Shown here piece by piece: positions 19,228-30,548 of a DNA stretch of 64,000 bases. The position numbers and the translations under genes were made by a program. Origin of the DNA: Gaertneriomyces semiglobifer (lineage: Eukaryota; Chytridiomycota; Chytridiomycetes; Spizellomycetales; Spizellomycetaceae); the NCBI GenBank assembly GCA_025558075.1, contig JAHLKF010000026.1, positions 186,001 through 250,000 on the forward strand, written 5' to 3'. Position 1 is the stretch's first letter; each line of letters opens with the position of its first letter. The notes below the pieces were generated by a model that saw only the letters and a program-made list of their open reading frames with translations, was not told the DNA's origin and made no database searches.

Positions 19228-21623
19228 ATGCTCGTGGGACATTCCAACCACCACCACCAACATCACTTTCATCCGTTGGATTTTGAGAGTCATACTGAAG
19301 TAGGTACACATCGTGTGTAGAGATGGGGGCACCAGTGTTACAGAGGCTCGACCAGCGTAGTGAGGAGGCGGGGTGCAAGCCTGGGGCTCACTCTCCTGGG
19401 CACTGCAGTGTGCACATAGTGCAGCTATGTGCAACTGACCTGGGTCTCCTTCTGCGCGTCATGACACACACACCTGTTCAAGCCCACAAAAACTCACCAT
19501 ATCTTTTTGACCTCCTCCCTCTTTTCCCTCCATTTTTTTTTGGGTTGACCTTTTTATAGTTTAGAACATCACCTCGTTTCGGGACGCCCGCGCAACACCC
19601 TGATGATTTTGATAGAACCGAACTCAGCAGTGCAAGTAGCACGACGAGCACGACCCCAAGAACCCTTCGCGGCATGAGCGGCGTTCGAAAAAGTAAACGC
19701 AAGGAAAAGGAGATGGCGGGTGTGAGCCGCACACCGACGTTGGGGCGGTTGAAAATGCAAGCATTGTTGAAACGAGAACAAGGCATGTCCTCTCAAAACG
19801 CATAGTGTACGCGCTTTTCCAGATACTTGAAGCTGACTTGGAAACTGTTTTTATAGAGATATTGCGTGCGAAGGATCTGGCACCGTACCCCACGCCCGTC
19901 GAAGAAACGTCGAATCACCTGCTCTTGAAAGCCCTCCGACGTCACACGTCGTATATCCCGGCTTCACCATCACCTATCCTCCAACACCATCAGCACCCGG
20001 GATACACGTATACACCATCTGCCGGTCACTCCCTCCATCCGTACGCACGTTACAGTTATGAGATGGCACCACGCTCGTGGTTGGGTGGATATGCTGCCGC
20101 AGCGGGATACCCATGTGAACCGTTTTACGATCTGTCGTTTGAGGAACCGATGGATGTGTCTGCGTATTCGTATGGTCAGACGCAACCGCCTGTGAGTGGG
20201 AATATGTTGGAGAGGTTTCATTGTCAGGTGGGCGTGCAACAGCAACCGCAGCCGCAACTGCAGCAACAACATGGGTTGGGCTTGGGGTTGGAGTTGTCGC
20301 CGGGTGTGAGTGGGTTACGCGGGATGACGGTGTCCACGGGGACGACAGAGCCGGACCAAACGGTGGGTCTGAGTGTGGGTAGCGGGTGTGTGTTATCGTC
20401 GTTGATGGGAATGGAACCGAGTTGTGAAGGGTTTTTTGGTGATAAGGGTGGATTAGAGGACGCTCTTGCACCACCGTCGGCTTTTAGATCACCGATATGT
20501 CCCGCTGAAAGTACTGCGGCGGTATGTCCCACTTCCACCGCGACGACATGTCAAAGTGGAGATGATGACGCGGAAATGAGCTTGAACTACTTTTACCTCT
20601 ATGTTGATATTTTGCGTCGGACGGATTGTCTGTGTGGTGCTACTACCGAGGACGACGGGTGTAGCTGTCAAGGGGACGATGTCAACGAGGTAAAAAGTCT
20701 GCTTTCGTACGCAAAAGTGGCAATCGTGTTTTACTGACTCGTTGTCGTTTGAATCAGATGGAACGATTCCCACTTACTCATCTCCCATCTGCCCCAACCC
20801 ACACCCTCCCACTCTCCGCTCTGTGTCCTAACCGCTTTCCTCGCCTCCCACCCAACGTACCCACCACCCTCCTCCGGATTCCCCTCCAAACGAGTTCCCT
20901 CATGCGCGCTCAACTCGCCTGCGCGCAACTCAACTTTAAAAACCTGGCAGTCTTTGAAGGCCGACGCGGAAAAATGGTCGAATGCACAACCACGGTGTAT
21001 CATTTTGGAGAACGTATTTTGGAAACCAAACAGATTCTGGGACCGCGGGAATGTACGACAGAGAGTAAAAGCAGTCTCCCTCGTCATGGCCAGAAAGACC
21101 GTGGAAACCGGGGGCTGAGGTCATTGACGGATAAGGAAGACGATGTTGAGAGACACATGTACCATTTTGATTTCGTGCCGCAGTTTTTTGAGGCGTTTTT
21201 GGCGGGGTTCCAGTGTTTTGAGGGAGACGCTGAACGCAAGATTGCGATTGAAAATCTGAGCATCATGCAGGTAATGCATCTCAAAAGAAAAAGTCGTTCT
21301 TCCTCAAATGATTTTGAGGCTGACTGTTTTCTACGACATTATAGGTGTTCGAAGACGTGACGAGTCAAGCAACCGCTGCGCTTTCAGCACGCTCAACGCC
21401 ATCCCACAGCACACATCTTCAATCTCAACCACAACAATCACCAGACCTAACACCACCCCAACCCCAAACCTCCCTTTTCCAATTACAAACACACTACCCA
21501 ACGCCATCCAGTCCGTCCAAACCGTCCTCGACACCTCTTAAACCCGCTTCTCCCCTCTTATGCGTATGCTACCACTTTGAAAGCGGTGATGGAGATGCGA
21601 TTGCTTGGCGTATCCGTGATTGA
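19228..21623 (+). CDS. TEAD-like protein: co-activator-binding domain kept, TEA domain degenerate
   Basis: I assemble five exons: 19228-19299, 19560-19721, 19823-20689, 20758-21270 and 21345-21623. All junctions are phase 0 with GT...AG ends, giving 630 residues. The C-terminal part matches the TEAD/Scalloped YAP-binding domain: LNYFYLYVDIL, LMRAQLACAQLNF, CTTTVYHFGERILETKQ, then MYHFDFVPQFFEAFLAGF with IENLSIMQ just before the last junction, VFEDVTSQ just after it, and finally PLLCVCYHFE...AWRIRD. In animals this immunoglobulin-like fold binds the Hippo co-activators YAP/TAZ. The TEA DNA-binding domain expected near the N terminus is not intact. Only EADLETVFIEIL (helix 1-like) and ETSNHLLLKALRRH (helix 3-like) can be seen at residues 80-123, without the GRNELIARYI helix 2. 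A basic patch (RKSKRKEKE) lies just before. The middle is Gln/Pro/Gly-rich. Exon 1 (His-rich) is the least certain part. A nuclear regulator that works through protein contacts is the likely role (inference). Confidence 0.75.
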
Positions 21624-22686
21624 AAAATGTTCGCCATTGGGAAACTACAACACCCCGGGTTCGTTGTTGCTCTGGGAGTCCGCTGAATTGTTATTTATTA
21701 TGCCCGCCACGCCCTCCGACTTGTAACCTCCTCGCCACCTCAGTCCTCATACGGCAACAAATACTGGCAATGTTTCTTTTGAAATGTGTGTGTTTTTTTT
21801 GGGAATTTTGGAAAAGTAGACAACAACTATTTTGTGAGGAGGCAGTACAAAGCGAACTGAATGTGTGACGGGGAGGTTTAGGAGGAGGAAGAGGGGCGGT
21901 GATTACACTTGTATAGACGAAAAGAGAAGGCTAAAGATGGGGATAGATGGAAACAAAGAGTAAACAGTTTAACTTATGTTATTTATTGGAAATGGTACAG
22001 CTAAAAGAGTGCATTATTACATCTCTGGACTTTCACCTCGTGTTAAATGTATCTTCTAATGGTTAACATGATTGTTGGGACAATGGGACCACGTCGTTGT
22101 TCTTTACTCGTTTATACTCGCCAGCGATGATGGGGAAGGTGGACGCGTCGTTTTCCCCGCCGCGATGAGCGATTACATAATCTGAAACTCCGCCATATAC
22201 GTGATTTAAAGGTGTTCATTTCCGCTCTTTGAATTTGCGGAGTGTGCGACATTAAACCTTTCATTTCATTTTAAACACTTGAGGCCCGTTCGTTTTGTTA
22301 ATTAAATTGATGCGATGTGAATGTAACGAGGAGTGGAATGGACACGAACGAGATGCGGGTTCTTGCAAGATTAAGAGGCGTCATGATCATGGCAGGATAA
22401 ACAATTGGGGCTGCACATGAATTTGAAGTAGGATGGAATGAGGTTTGGCTTTTTGAGTTGTTGTATATGTTGGTGACGAGTAGGTAGTGGGAAATGGTCA
22501 TATATACTTGCCTTTAAAGACGTAACGGAGAACTACATTTGAAGAGACTGGAGTTTGCCGACATCATCGGTCCAAAGACCAGCATTCAACACTATCCAAC
22601 AAGGGTTCACTTTTTCAGCATACCCGTTTGGTCCTTCCGTCTTCCATTCCTCGGTTCGTCGGAGAGAACATCGACACACAAACATC
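21624..22686. other. Intergenic region between TEAD-like gene and surface-protein gene
   Basis: About 1.06 kb between two genes on the plus strand. It is AT-rich from about 21900 to 22500. I see no open frame with coding character, no tRNA and no repeat. It must contain the 3' end of the first gene and the promoter of the next. Confidence 0.45.
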
Positions 22687-23777
22687 ATGTACTCACGCAC
22701 TGGAACGATCATGGCGTACCTTGCGCTCTTGGCGCCGGTCGTGTCTGCAGAATGGACACGTACATTTCAGCCAGCGTCTGGAGTATCCTACCCGGCCACA
22801 CCGCTGACGGTCATTGAAATGGACGTGCAAAACCGGCAAGGGGTCAAATCCATCAAACTCGAAAGTGGAGGTACGATACTCACCCAGCCATATACGCTTG
22901 AGGCCAAGCAGCCCGTTTTCCGTGTCCCATAAACACTCATCCGGTTCAATTGTTTTCTTTAGTCTCGTACAAACTCGTCGCTTCGGGTGGTTTCTTCGAT
23001 GCAGACTTTGACTGTTCGATAGCCTGTTACTACCGCACACCCAGCGCCGATGCGTCCGGCTCATCTGGCTGCGACAAGGGCGATCACGGCATCTTCTCGT
23101 CCGCTCTCGAAATCGGTTGCTCATCATCACGACGGGAACCCAACGAGTTCTGGATCGAAAGCGGACGCTGTCCGGACGGGTTTGATGCAAACCGACAGTT
23201 TACGGTGTACGCCGTCCACAGTGGGTCTAACCAAGACGAGTTGGTGCTGGATTTCTTTCTGGAGAATGATAGTTATGGGAATAATGGGTTTCGGAATGGA
23301 CAGTTGAAGGCAAGGGTGGAGGTGTTTAGTCCTGCTCTTCCGGCACCACCGGCACCACCAGCACCACCACCGCAAGCACCACCACCACCACCGCTACCGC
23401 CATCACAGCCTACTATTATCCCAACGCAGTTCCCAGGGTCGGTGCCGACGATTATCGTTGCGTCTCCAACGCCCGTGTCGACATCGGCGTCTACACCCGC
23501 AGCAGAACCGACCCGACCTACGTCTCCGGACGCTAAACGACCGATTACGATTGGCGTGCCTGCTGCCTCGGCGTCACCGACCCCGACTGTCAATGCTGCC
23601 GGTGTGGGTGCATCGAGTGACACGGGATCGCCGGCGCCCCGGACGAACCCGGCTGCTATTGCGGTGGGTGTGTTGGGCGGTGTGGCGGGTGCTGCGGGAT
23701 TGGGGTTTGTGGCGTACCGCGTGCGAAGGAAGCGAAGGAATGTCAATGTGTTTAGTGGAAAATCGTTGAATCGGTGA
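22687..23777 (+). CDS. Single-pass cell-surface protein with Pro-rich stalk
   Basis: Two exons, 22687-22870 and 22963-23777, join in phase 1 (donor GTACGA, acceptor TTCTTTAG) to give 332 residues. The N terminus MYSRTGTIMAYLALLAPVVSA is a signal peptide with cleavage likely after VSA. A globular extracellular part of about 170 residues follows (…VSYKLVASGGFFDADFDCSIACYYRT…, several Cys). Then comes a Pro/Ala stalk (PAPPAPPAPPPQAPPPPP) and a Ser/Thr/Pro-rich region. A hydrophobic segment (AIAVGVLGGVAGAAGLGFVAY) and a short basic tail (RVRRKRR) fit a type I membrane anchor. I do not recognise the extracellular domain. The layout resembles fungal wall-associated sensors or mucin-like surface proteins, but the Cys pattern of a WSC domain is not evident. 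A plasma-membrane location is inferred from topology. Confidence 0.85.
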
Positions 23778-25746
23778 GGCGGAATGTGATGAATGCGAGC
23801 AGTGCAAGCAATCGAGATGGATGGGTGGGTTGTATATAGTGTACTAGTTAGTGTGAACAAGCAGAAAGATATCCAGCGTGGAAGCGGCGTAGTGGACTTA
23901 AGCATGGGGAATCTGAAGTACATTTAGTCAGTGTAGTTTGGAAAGGCAAATATCGTTAGTTAATTTCGCATTTCTAGAAAAGCAAATGCCATGGGTCTGC
24001 TGTGCATCCGACAAAGATCCTTCTGTTTTTGTATATTCCTGTGTGTATACGTCTGTGCACTGTGGACACTGATAAACTTAGCACTGTGGCAGTTGCCGCA
24101 GAACGCAGAACCTCAAAGCAACGCGCCGCGTGGAATCCGCTTACGTAAACGGCGGAGCTTTGTTTGGGGCGATCGGTCCCCGAGTCGCGGGTGGCGGTAC
24201 CATGGATCCATGGACTCGGTCAGTTGAACCGCGGCTCTGGGTCTGAATGGTGTGACGACGCGATATTTTCACACACAACTGCGACGGTTTTCACACACCA
24301 AAACAACTTTTGAAGTGACGCGGAAGTGTCCGAGGTGTTCAGAATCACAGTTCGCACATTTAAAGGGTGGCGTTTGAGAGATGGGATTTTGGGGAGGGAG
24401 GAAAGGGAAGGAAGGAGACGAAGAGGACGTCGACGACTTTGTGCTTCGTGTTTGCTCTTATTATGATCTTATGATGGGGTAGCCTTCAAAGGCACTCTCT
24501 CGCACATGCGCAGGCACACCTGGCAGTCACAAGGGAAGTGGCAGAGCCTTTTGTGGGATGAGCAAAAACCACAGATGGAAAGGAAAAGGACAACCGGAGA
24601 ACGGAAGCGGAGAAAGGGCTTGAAGAAACTGAAGTTGAACACGCTCTGGTACTGGTGATGATGGAGCAAGAAAGTAAAGTCACACCAGCCTCCTTGTTCT
24701 CTTTCAGGTTTTTGGGTTCGGCTGCTTTCGCAACGGGATTCCGGGTAACAAAGCCCTTCGGAAGGGTGGACTCTCCGTTTAATATGATGACTAGATTATC
24801 ATCATTTGTAGAATAATCTCCGTGCAACGTGAAAGGAGGGCGTATGAATATTATTATGATTTTATGAATAGGAATTTTGATGAACGGTACCCAAGAACCC
24901 CAACACCGGACCGTTCGGACCCATGCCTTCGGGACATCGATGCAGCTGCTGAGGTTATCGCGCAATTCAGCGGAATCTGTTCACAACACACCGACTTGCA
25001 CAAAAAAAGGGTCTGTTGACAACAATAGCACCCAGCGACAAGAAGACGCCCAGAGATACGGAAAATGAATTGTGCTCACTTTGCTGCATGACCACCACAA
25101 CCCCCGAGTCCCCACCACAACTTTTTATGAAAACCGCCTCTCTTCGTACCAAATTTGATGGCCACCAAGGGTTTTCGCAGAACAAGCTCTTTTTGCATTC
25201 CGAAAGCGGGCGCCTTGAAGATAACACAACGAAGCTCCCCCAGCAAATCCCACATCAATCAAGAACAATGAAATGAGTAGCACTGTGGTACACTCCAAGC
25301 GTTATATACAAACTTATATATATATATACGTCCACATCATAATTTTTAAGCCACTTGCTTGCTCCGCCTGATCTACGGCCCCCCCTCCCCCATTTACTCT
25401 AAAACACAAACATACAGAGTCAAGGAGAGAACCGGTCCTTGTGTGCCCTGTACGTCCCAAATCTTAATCGACTGTTCTCAAACGATCTCTACCAAGTGCT
25501 ATTATTAGTGTACGCCTGCTGAGGTTTGGTTCCGCCGCACGAGCGATCACCAGCTCAAAGTGGTACACATCTCCCGTCTATATAGCTGATGATGGTAGTC
25601 TGAGCACTCGATTTATCGAACGTCAGACCTGACCTACGCCCCGCTTATTATAACAACCCACCCTTTCGTAACGACAACTCGAACAAAAGGGCATACCTGA
25701 ACATCAACACCCATTTTCCAGCTATCGACCAGAACAGAACCCAACC
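23778..25746. other. Intergenic region before the 7TM receptor gene
   Basis: About 2 kb. Frames at 23991-24227 (+) and 24486-24965 (-) are open but have no recognisable domain, splice partner or consistent composition, so I do not call them. A short TATA repeat lies at 25315-25329, and a C-run at 25381-25394. The promoter of the receptor gene should be in the last few hundred bases. Confidence 0.45.
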
Positions 25747-27185
25747 ATGGCAGATGGCGAATATGAACACCCAGACCCGTTCCGCAAAGGACTGCGAGAT
25801 GCGGTCTTGTTCAGCACAGCTTCGATTTCCATGCTTCTATGTTTCGGCGTCCTCATCATATACCTCGGCATGCGGATATCAAATCCCGTCATGGTGCGTG
25901 TCCGAGCCTTCATGGCCCTCGTTGCCATTTGTTATGAGCGCATGGTGATAACTCAACTAACTCGCTTGACCTTTTTGTACAGGCTAACCGAGTATCGCTA
26001 CGAATAGCAGTCGCCATCTCTTTTGTCGACATCTTTTTCGAGCTCGCCAACATTTTGTCACAGATCACCGACGCGTCCCGCCAAGTCCTCTGCAGCACGT
26101 CCATGTATCTCATCATCTCCTTTGGTTTACTCTCCTCCTTCCTCACCGCCTGTATCGCATTCAACCTCCTCCTCGTGTTTGCGTTCAAACGACCCGCGAC
26201 GTACATGTACGAACTCGTCTACTTTACCGTCAGTGCCGTCCTCGCCTTTGGCGTTCCCATCATTGGATTGGCCACTGACCGTATTGGATGGACGGGTACG
26301 GAATGTTGGTTCAAAGTGCGCGAGGACGAAGCGTGGAACACCTTGTACTTTTGGGAATGGGGCATTTTTTACGGTTGGATCCTGCTCTGCGTCGTCTTTT
26401 GTGTGTGCGCCCTTGTTACCGTCCGCATCAAGCTGAGCCACGAAGCCAAACATCTTGAGACCACGATGAATGTGAGCTATTCCACCTCCCAACTCAGTCG
26501 CATGGGTCAGAAAACGGCGGCGGAGAAATTGAAGGGATTAGTGCACAAAGCTATCTCCCGAATCGCGTGGTACACCATTGTTCCCCTTCTTGCCTGGGCG
26601 CCCAACATTGCTGCTGACGCCAGCGGGTTCCTTAAAGACGGAAATATCAGTTGGCAGTGGCTCGTCGGCGCCAACTTTGGACTGGGTCTCCTCGGCTCCA
26701 TGAACGCCATCATCTTTCTGTTCGATCCCAACGTTTCGCGATGGTTCGACGCCATGCGTTACCGTTTTGTCAAGTGCCATTATTTTGCATGCACGGCGGA
26801 ATACATCAAACCAGCACCCTCCCTCCAGTCGCTTCAATTCGTCGAACAACCTTCGCCGATCAAATACTTTATCGCCCGGCGCATATTGTATCGTCATCGG
26901 GACCACGTCCGACGCATGCGGGAAGTCGAGCGGGCGAACAAGCATGCAACGCAAGATCTCCGCGGAGCACGACCTAGCGAAACTGCCAACATTGGCATGA
27001 AACGACCGGCGTACCCGCCGCAGAATTACACCAGTAACGATGATGATTACTACTTCGATCAGACGCAGAGTCAGATTGGGTCTGGTCTTACACCACAGGT
27101 GCCGCCGCATCTCGTTAGTACGGCGAGTACGCGAAGTGGCAGTGATAGTAATGAGGCGGTGGCGAGGGAGATTGAGATGCTGTAG
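25747..27185 (+). CDS. Seven-transmembrane receptor, cAMP-receptor/Git3-like
   Basis: Exons 25747-25893 and 25983-27185 join in phase 0 (GTGCGT...TACAG, 89 bp) to give 449 residues. The start ATG is in good context (AACCATGG). Seven hydrophobic segments are visible: SISMLLCFGVLIIYLGM; LRIAVAISFVDIFFELANIL; YLIISFGLLSSFLTACIAFNLLLVF; YELVYFTVSAVLAFGVPIIGL; FYGWILLCVVFCVCALVTV; ISRIAWYTIVPLLAWAPNIAA; and WLVGANFGLGLLGSMNAIIFLF. The NRVSLR stretch after the first helix and the DPNVSRW sequence after the seventh fit the Dicty_CAR/fungal glucose-cAMP GPCR group. A basic cytosolic tail (RRILYRHRDHVRRMREVERA) follows, ending in a Ser/Thr-rich region. Such receptors signal through heterotrimeric G proteins at the plasma membrane. 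The ligand cannot be inferred. A CT repeat begins directly after the stop codon. Confidence 0.88.
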
Positions 27186-27740
27186 TTGCTCTCTCTCTCT
27201 CTCTCTCTCTGTTCCTGCCCACCATCTCGCCACCCCTTCTCTCGTCTGGAACGATAAACCTTTCTTTTTACAACCCAAGCATCATCAACCACACCCATAC
27301 CATCCCCTTTCCACACAACCACGCAACAACAACAACAATAACAAGCGACTTAGACAAATGGGTGTTTTCCATCCTATGAAGAAGCAAAACATTACGGTAG
27401 AACATCCCCCCCTCAAATCTTTCATTTTGATACCTGTAGTGTGCAGTTAGTTTAGTTTTTCTTAGTTTTTGCATGCTAGAACACCAATCATGTTCAGATT
27501 TCTTTAATCTTAAATGAGGCGATGGGAAAAGGGGCGCTAGTCGCTTTTCTTTTCCTTTGCCCTCACACATCAATTACAATCATTATATTGCATATGAAAA
27601 TAATGGAACAGTGGACTGTGGTCTGGTTTTGTTTTGGGGGCCTTCCCGATTTCTTTGTGAATCCGCTTTCCGGAAACTTGAGAATATGACTTGGAAAACG
27701 AAAGATTGTGAAGTATGCTGCATCAATGGGGAGATGATAA

Positions 27741-27783
<43 letters not shown>

Positions 27784-28828
27784 AAGTATCAACCGCACAT
27801 CACATCGTCAGTATCTGATAGATGGCGCTATCTCTGATAAACCTGTTCCTTCCCCAAACGGGTATCTCTCAAGTTTAGTCTCGTTCGACCAACATGTGGC
27901 ACTTCGGGTCAAACATGTGTTGCTTGACAGCCCCGCCTTGATTGTAATCGTTATCAGCCAGTAAAAAAACAAACGATATCTTTATCGCAGCTTATCGCAG
28001 AATGAGAGTGTATGTAAACTGGCTTTCACCAACCGTGATGCAACACCCAACCACATTTTGTGTGTGCGTGTGTTTTGTGTGGGCGGGAATGGCAGACCCA
28101 GATGCGAGCAGTGGTTTGGTTCTTGTGGTTTATCCCGTCAATTTGAACGCCCGTTTCCAGTTAATTCACACGGGCACTCTCATCATCCTGTGTGATTTTC
28201 CCACTGTTTGGTGGTTTTTTAGTCGTGTCGAAGCTATTGGTTGTATATGTAGGTGTTTGTTGCTAATGCTAACAGACCGTTTGTTGTCCGACGTGTGAGG
28301 TGTAAGATGTAACGAGGTAGTTTTATGAGAAACCATAGTGTTATGCCGTTGATTCGGACGTGAGGTCATCCAAATCAATTCGAAAGAAGTACGGGATTGA
28401 GATGAGCAGGTTCGTAAGCTCACCTCCTGTTCCGTTGAGGACCAACAGTTGACGTGGGGTTAGATTAGCATGCCCCAAATTTCCTCGTTGGATTATGTAC
28501 TCTCACTGCTGTATTCAAGTTAGTTTGGACGGAAAGAACCTACTCGGACCAACCCTGTGTATTAGATATCGCTCCTCCCATCTCACGCAACTGACACGGA
28601 CCACCAACACATTGAGGATAACCCACTGCCCCCACGAACCACACATCCCACAACCTATACAACTGATCTTTCTTCCCCAATATCCTCCGCTCCCGTCCCC
28701 GCTCAAGCCCCCACAAACCAAAAGAGTTTCCCAATGACCCCACGCCCGCCAAACTCATAAAAAGAACAACCAGGAGAGAGCAACAACAGGCACACACACA
28801 CGCACAAAAAAAGAAGAGAGACGCAATA
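27186..28828. other. Convergent intergenic region with CT and CA microsatellites
   Basis: The region lies between the 3' ends of the receptor gene (+) and the FHA-RING gene (-). It holds a CT repeat at 27189-27212 in the receptor's 3' untranslated region, a CAA-rich stretch at 27325-27340, and a CA repeat of about 41 nt at 27742-27782. No gene was found on either strand. Confidence 0.55.
27742..27782. repeat. CA microsatellite
   Basis: An uninterrupted CA repeat of about 20 units. It is flanked by unique sequence and lies in the convergent intergenic gap. Confidence 0.95.
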
Positions 28829-30548
28829 TTACACAACCTCCTCGGCTACTCCGGTTTCCCCCTCATGGACGCTTTTCTCCTGTTCATCACCATCATCATG
28901 CAAAGCCTCTATTTCTTCCACTTGCTGCAAATTGGTCTGTGGGGAGGGTGTCAGACTATCAGTCCGACTCGGGGTGGATGGCACCCCCGGACTCCCGGCC
29001 ATCCCGACATCCTCCATGGGGTTATGATTGGTAGGAGACGGCGATGCACGGCCGGTTCCCCGACGCAGTAGCGCGTTGATTTTGGAAGTCAGACTGGGAC
29101 GACGTTTGGGGGCACGTTGGGCGTTGGGTCTGTGGATATGTGGAGACCCCGTTGCGGAGGAGTTGGAGTCGGCGGAGCTGCGGAGACGTTGTGGGGCGTC
29201 GGTCGTGGTGGACGTCGAGGGGTTCGAGGGTGTGTCTGGACGAACGGGGGTGTTAATCCCTGTACCGCCTGCGTCGCCAGGGGCGGGTGATGCGGGTGTT
29301 TGTGGGCGGTCGTTACGAGGCGTGACGTCGCCGCTCGGGGAATGCTGAGAGGGTTCGTCTATGCGCAAATGTCTGTTGAAAGGTGTCACGTCGAACGATT
29401 GTACAGGCGTCGACATCCCGGCCCCACCCAGTGACCCGGGCGACGTCACACGTGTAGCTGTACTCTCCCGCAACGCGCCCATTTGTCGCACACTGTCTTC
29501 GCTCTCTCCGTTCTGAACAGGTTCTTCGTCACTGTCGAATAACGAGTCCATGGATACAGATGCAGTGAGGTTTGCGACTTGACGACACATGGGACATTGG
29601 AACATGGCGGATTGGTGGAGGAGCTGGTGCACGCATTTATAGTGGTAGCAATGAGAGCAAGGAGCGACAAAGAGGGCTTGGAAGGGACCGATGCTACCGA
29701 TGCAGATGCAACAATCAGTAGGGCCGGCACTATCAACTCCCGTATCGGTGGAGGACGCGTAGGGGTTTGCAGCTGCCAGGAGCATTTTCAACGCAGTGCG
29801 AAACCTGGAAGCGAGGTCATGGTGAGCTGAAGGCAGAACGCGGACGCTGAATGCGCCATGGATGCGTACCTTGTGGGATTGGCCTGTCTTCTTTGTCTGT
29901 TCATCCAAGTATTATCGTAAAACCCAACTCTTACAACCACGCATTTGTACACATCTAAGTACACGCGTTAGCACAATATTCCCATATCCATCAAACTGCG
30001 GCAAACTCAAAATTACCATCAGGTTTCCCTTTGTAATCTATACCAAACTGTATTATGTCCCCTTCTTTGATCGGATAAGGTCGGCTCTCTTTTCCAGAGG
30101 GGCTCAGTCTCATTTTGTTGAGAAAAGTTCCGGATGAGGACCCAATATCTTTGATATAAACCTAGCAACACAAGAGTCATCAGAACAAACATTACCTTGT
30201 ACGAAGCTTCTCTAGAAGATGGCATCAGAAGGTATTTACCTGATTATCCCTCACCCACATCTCTGAATGGTTTCGGCTCACAACTTTGCTGGTAAACCAT
30301 ATGTCATTCTCCGTCGGCTGTTTCTGGCCCTTCGCAACGGACGGCTGCCCATCTCGGACTACTTGTCGTCCGATCCTGACTAACTGTCCGTCTTTGAGTT
30401 TTCGTTCAACCACTTCGCCTAGTGCGGGACGACCGGGTGTTTCGCTGAACGGAATGAGTTGAATGGTAATAGGGCCCTCGGGCGGTGAAGTAGGCGGCTC
30501 TTCGGAGGAGTATTCTGAAGCTGCATGAGAGGCAGTCTTTGAAGCCAT
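28829..30548 (-). CDS. DMA1: FHA-RING E3 ubiquitin ligase, Dma1/Chfr type
   Basis: Four exons on the minus strand, 30548-30240, 30161-30017, 29954-29870 and 29804-28829, with consistent phases (0, 1, 2), give 504 residues. The FHA domain is split over the first three exons: the GRQVVRDG region, then [11 protein letters not shown] (the SRNH phosphothreonine-binding motif), [20 protein letters not shown], and [11 protein letters not shown]. The RING finger follows at residues 211-254 (CCIC...[11 protein letters not shown]...CPMC), with Cys/His spacing as in Dma1. Dma1-type ligases bind phosphoproteins through FHA and act on septation and the spindle checkpoint in yeasts. The C-terminal 250 residues are disordered and full of SP and TP pairs (for example [17 protein letters not shown]), an unusually long tail for the family. 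The first exon's start is the only ATG before the FHA domain. Identification is firm; target proteins cannot be seen. Confidence 0.93.

Noticed and set aside
24486..24965. Minus-strand frame of 159 codons
   Set aside because: Low-complexity and inconsistent composition, with no motif and no supporting exon.
27563..27798. Cys/Val-rich minus-strand frames
   Set aside because: They are translations of the CA microsatellite.
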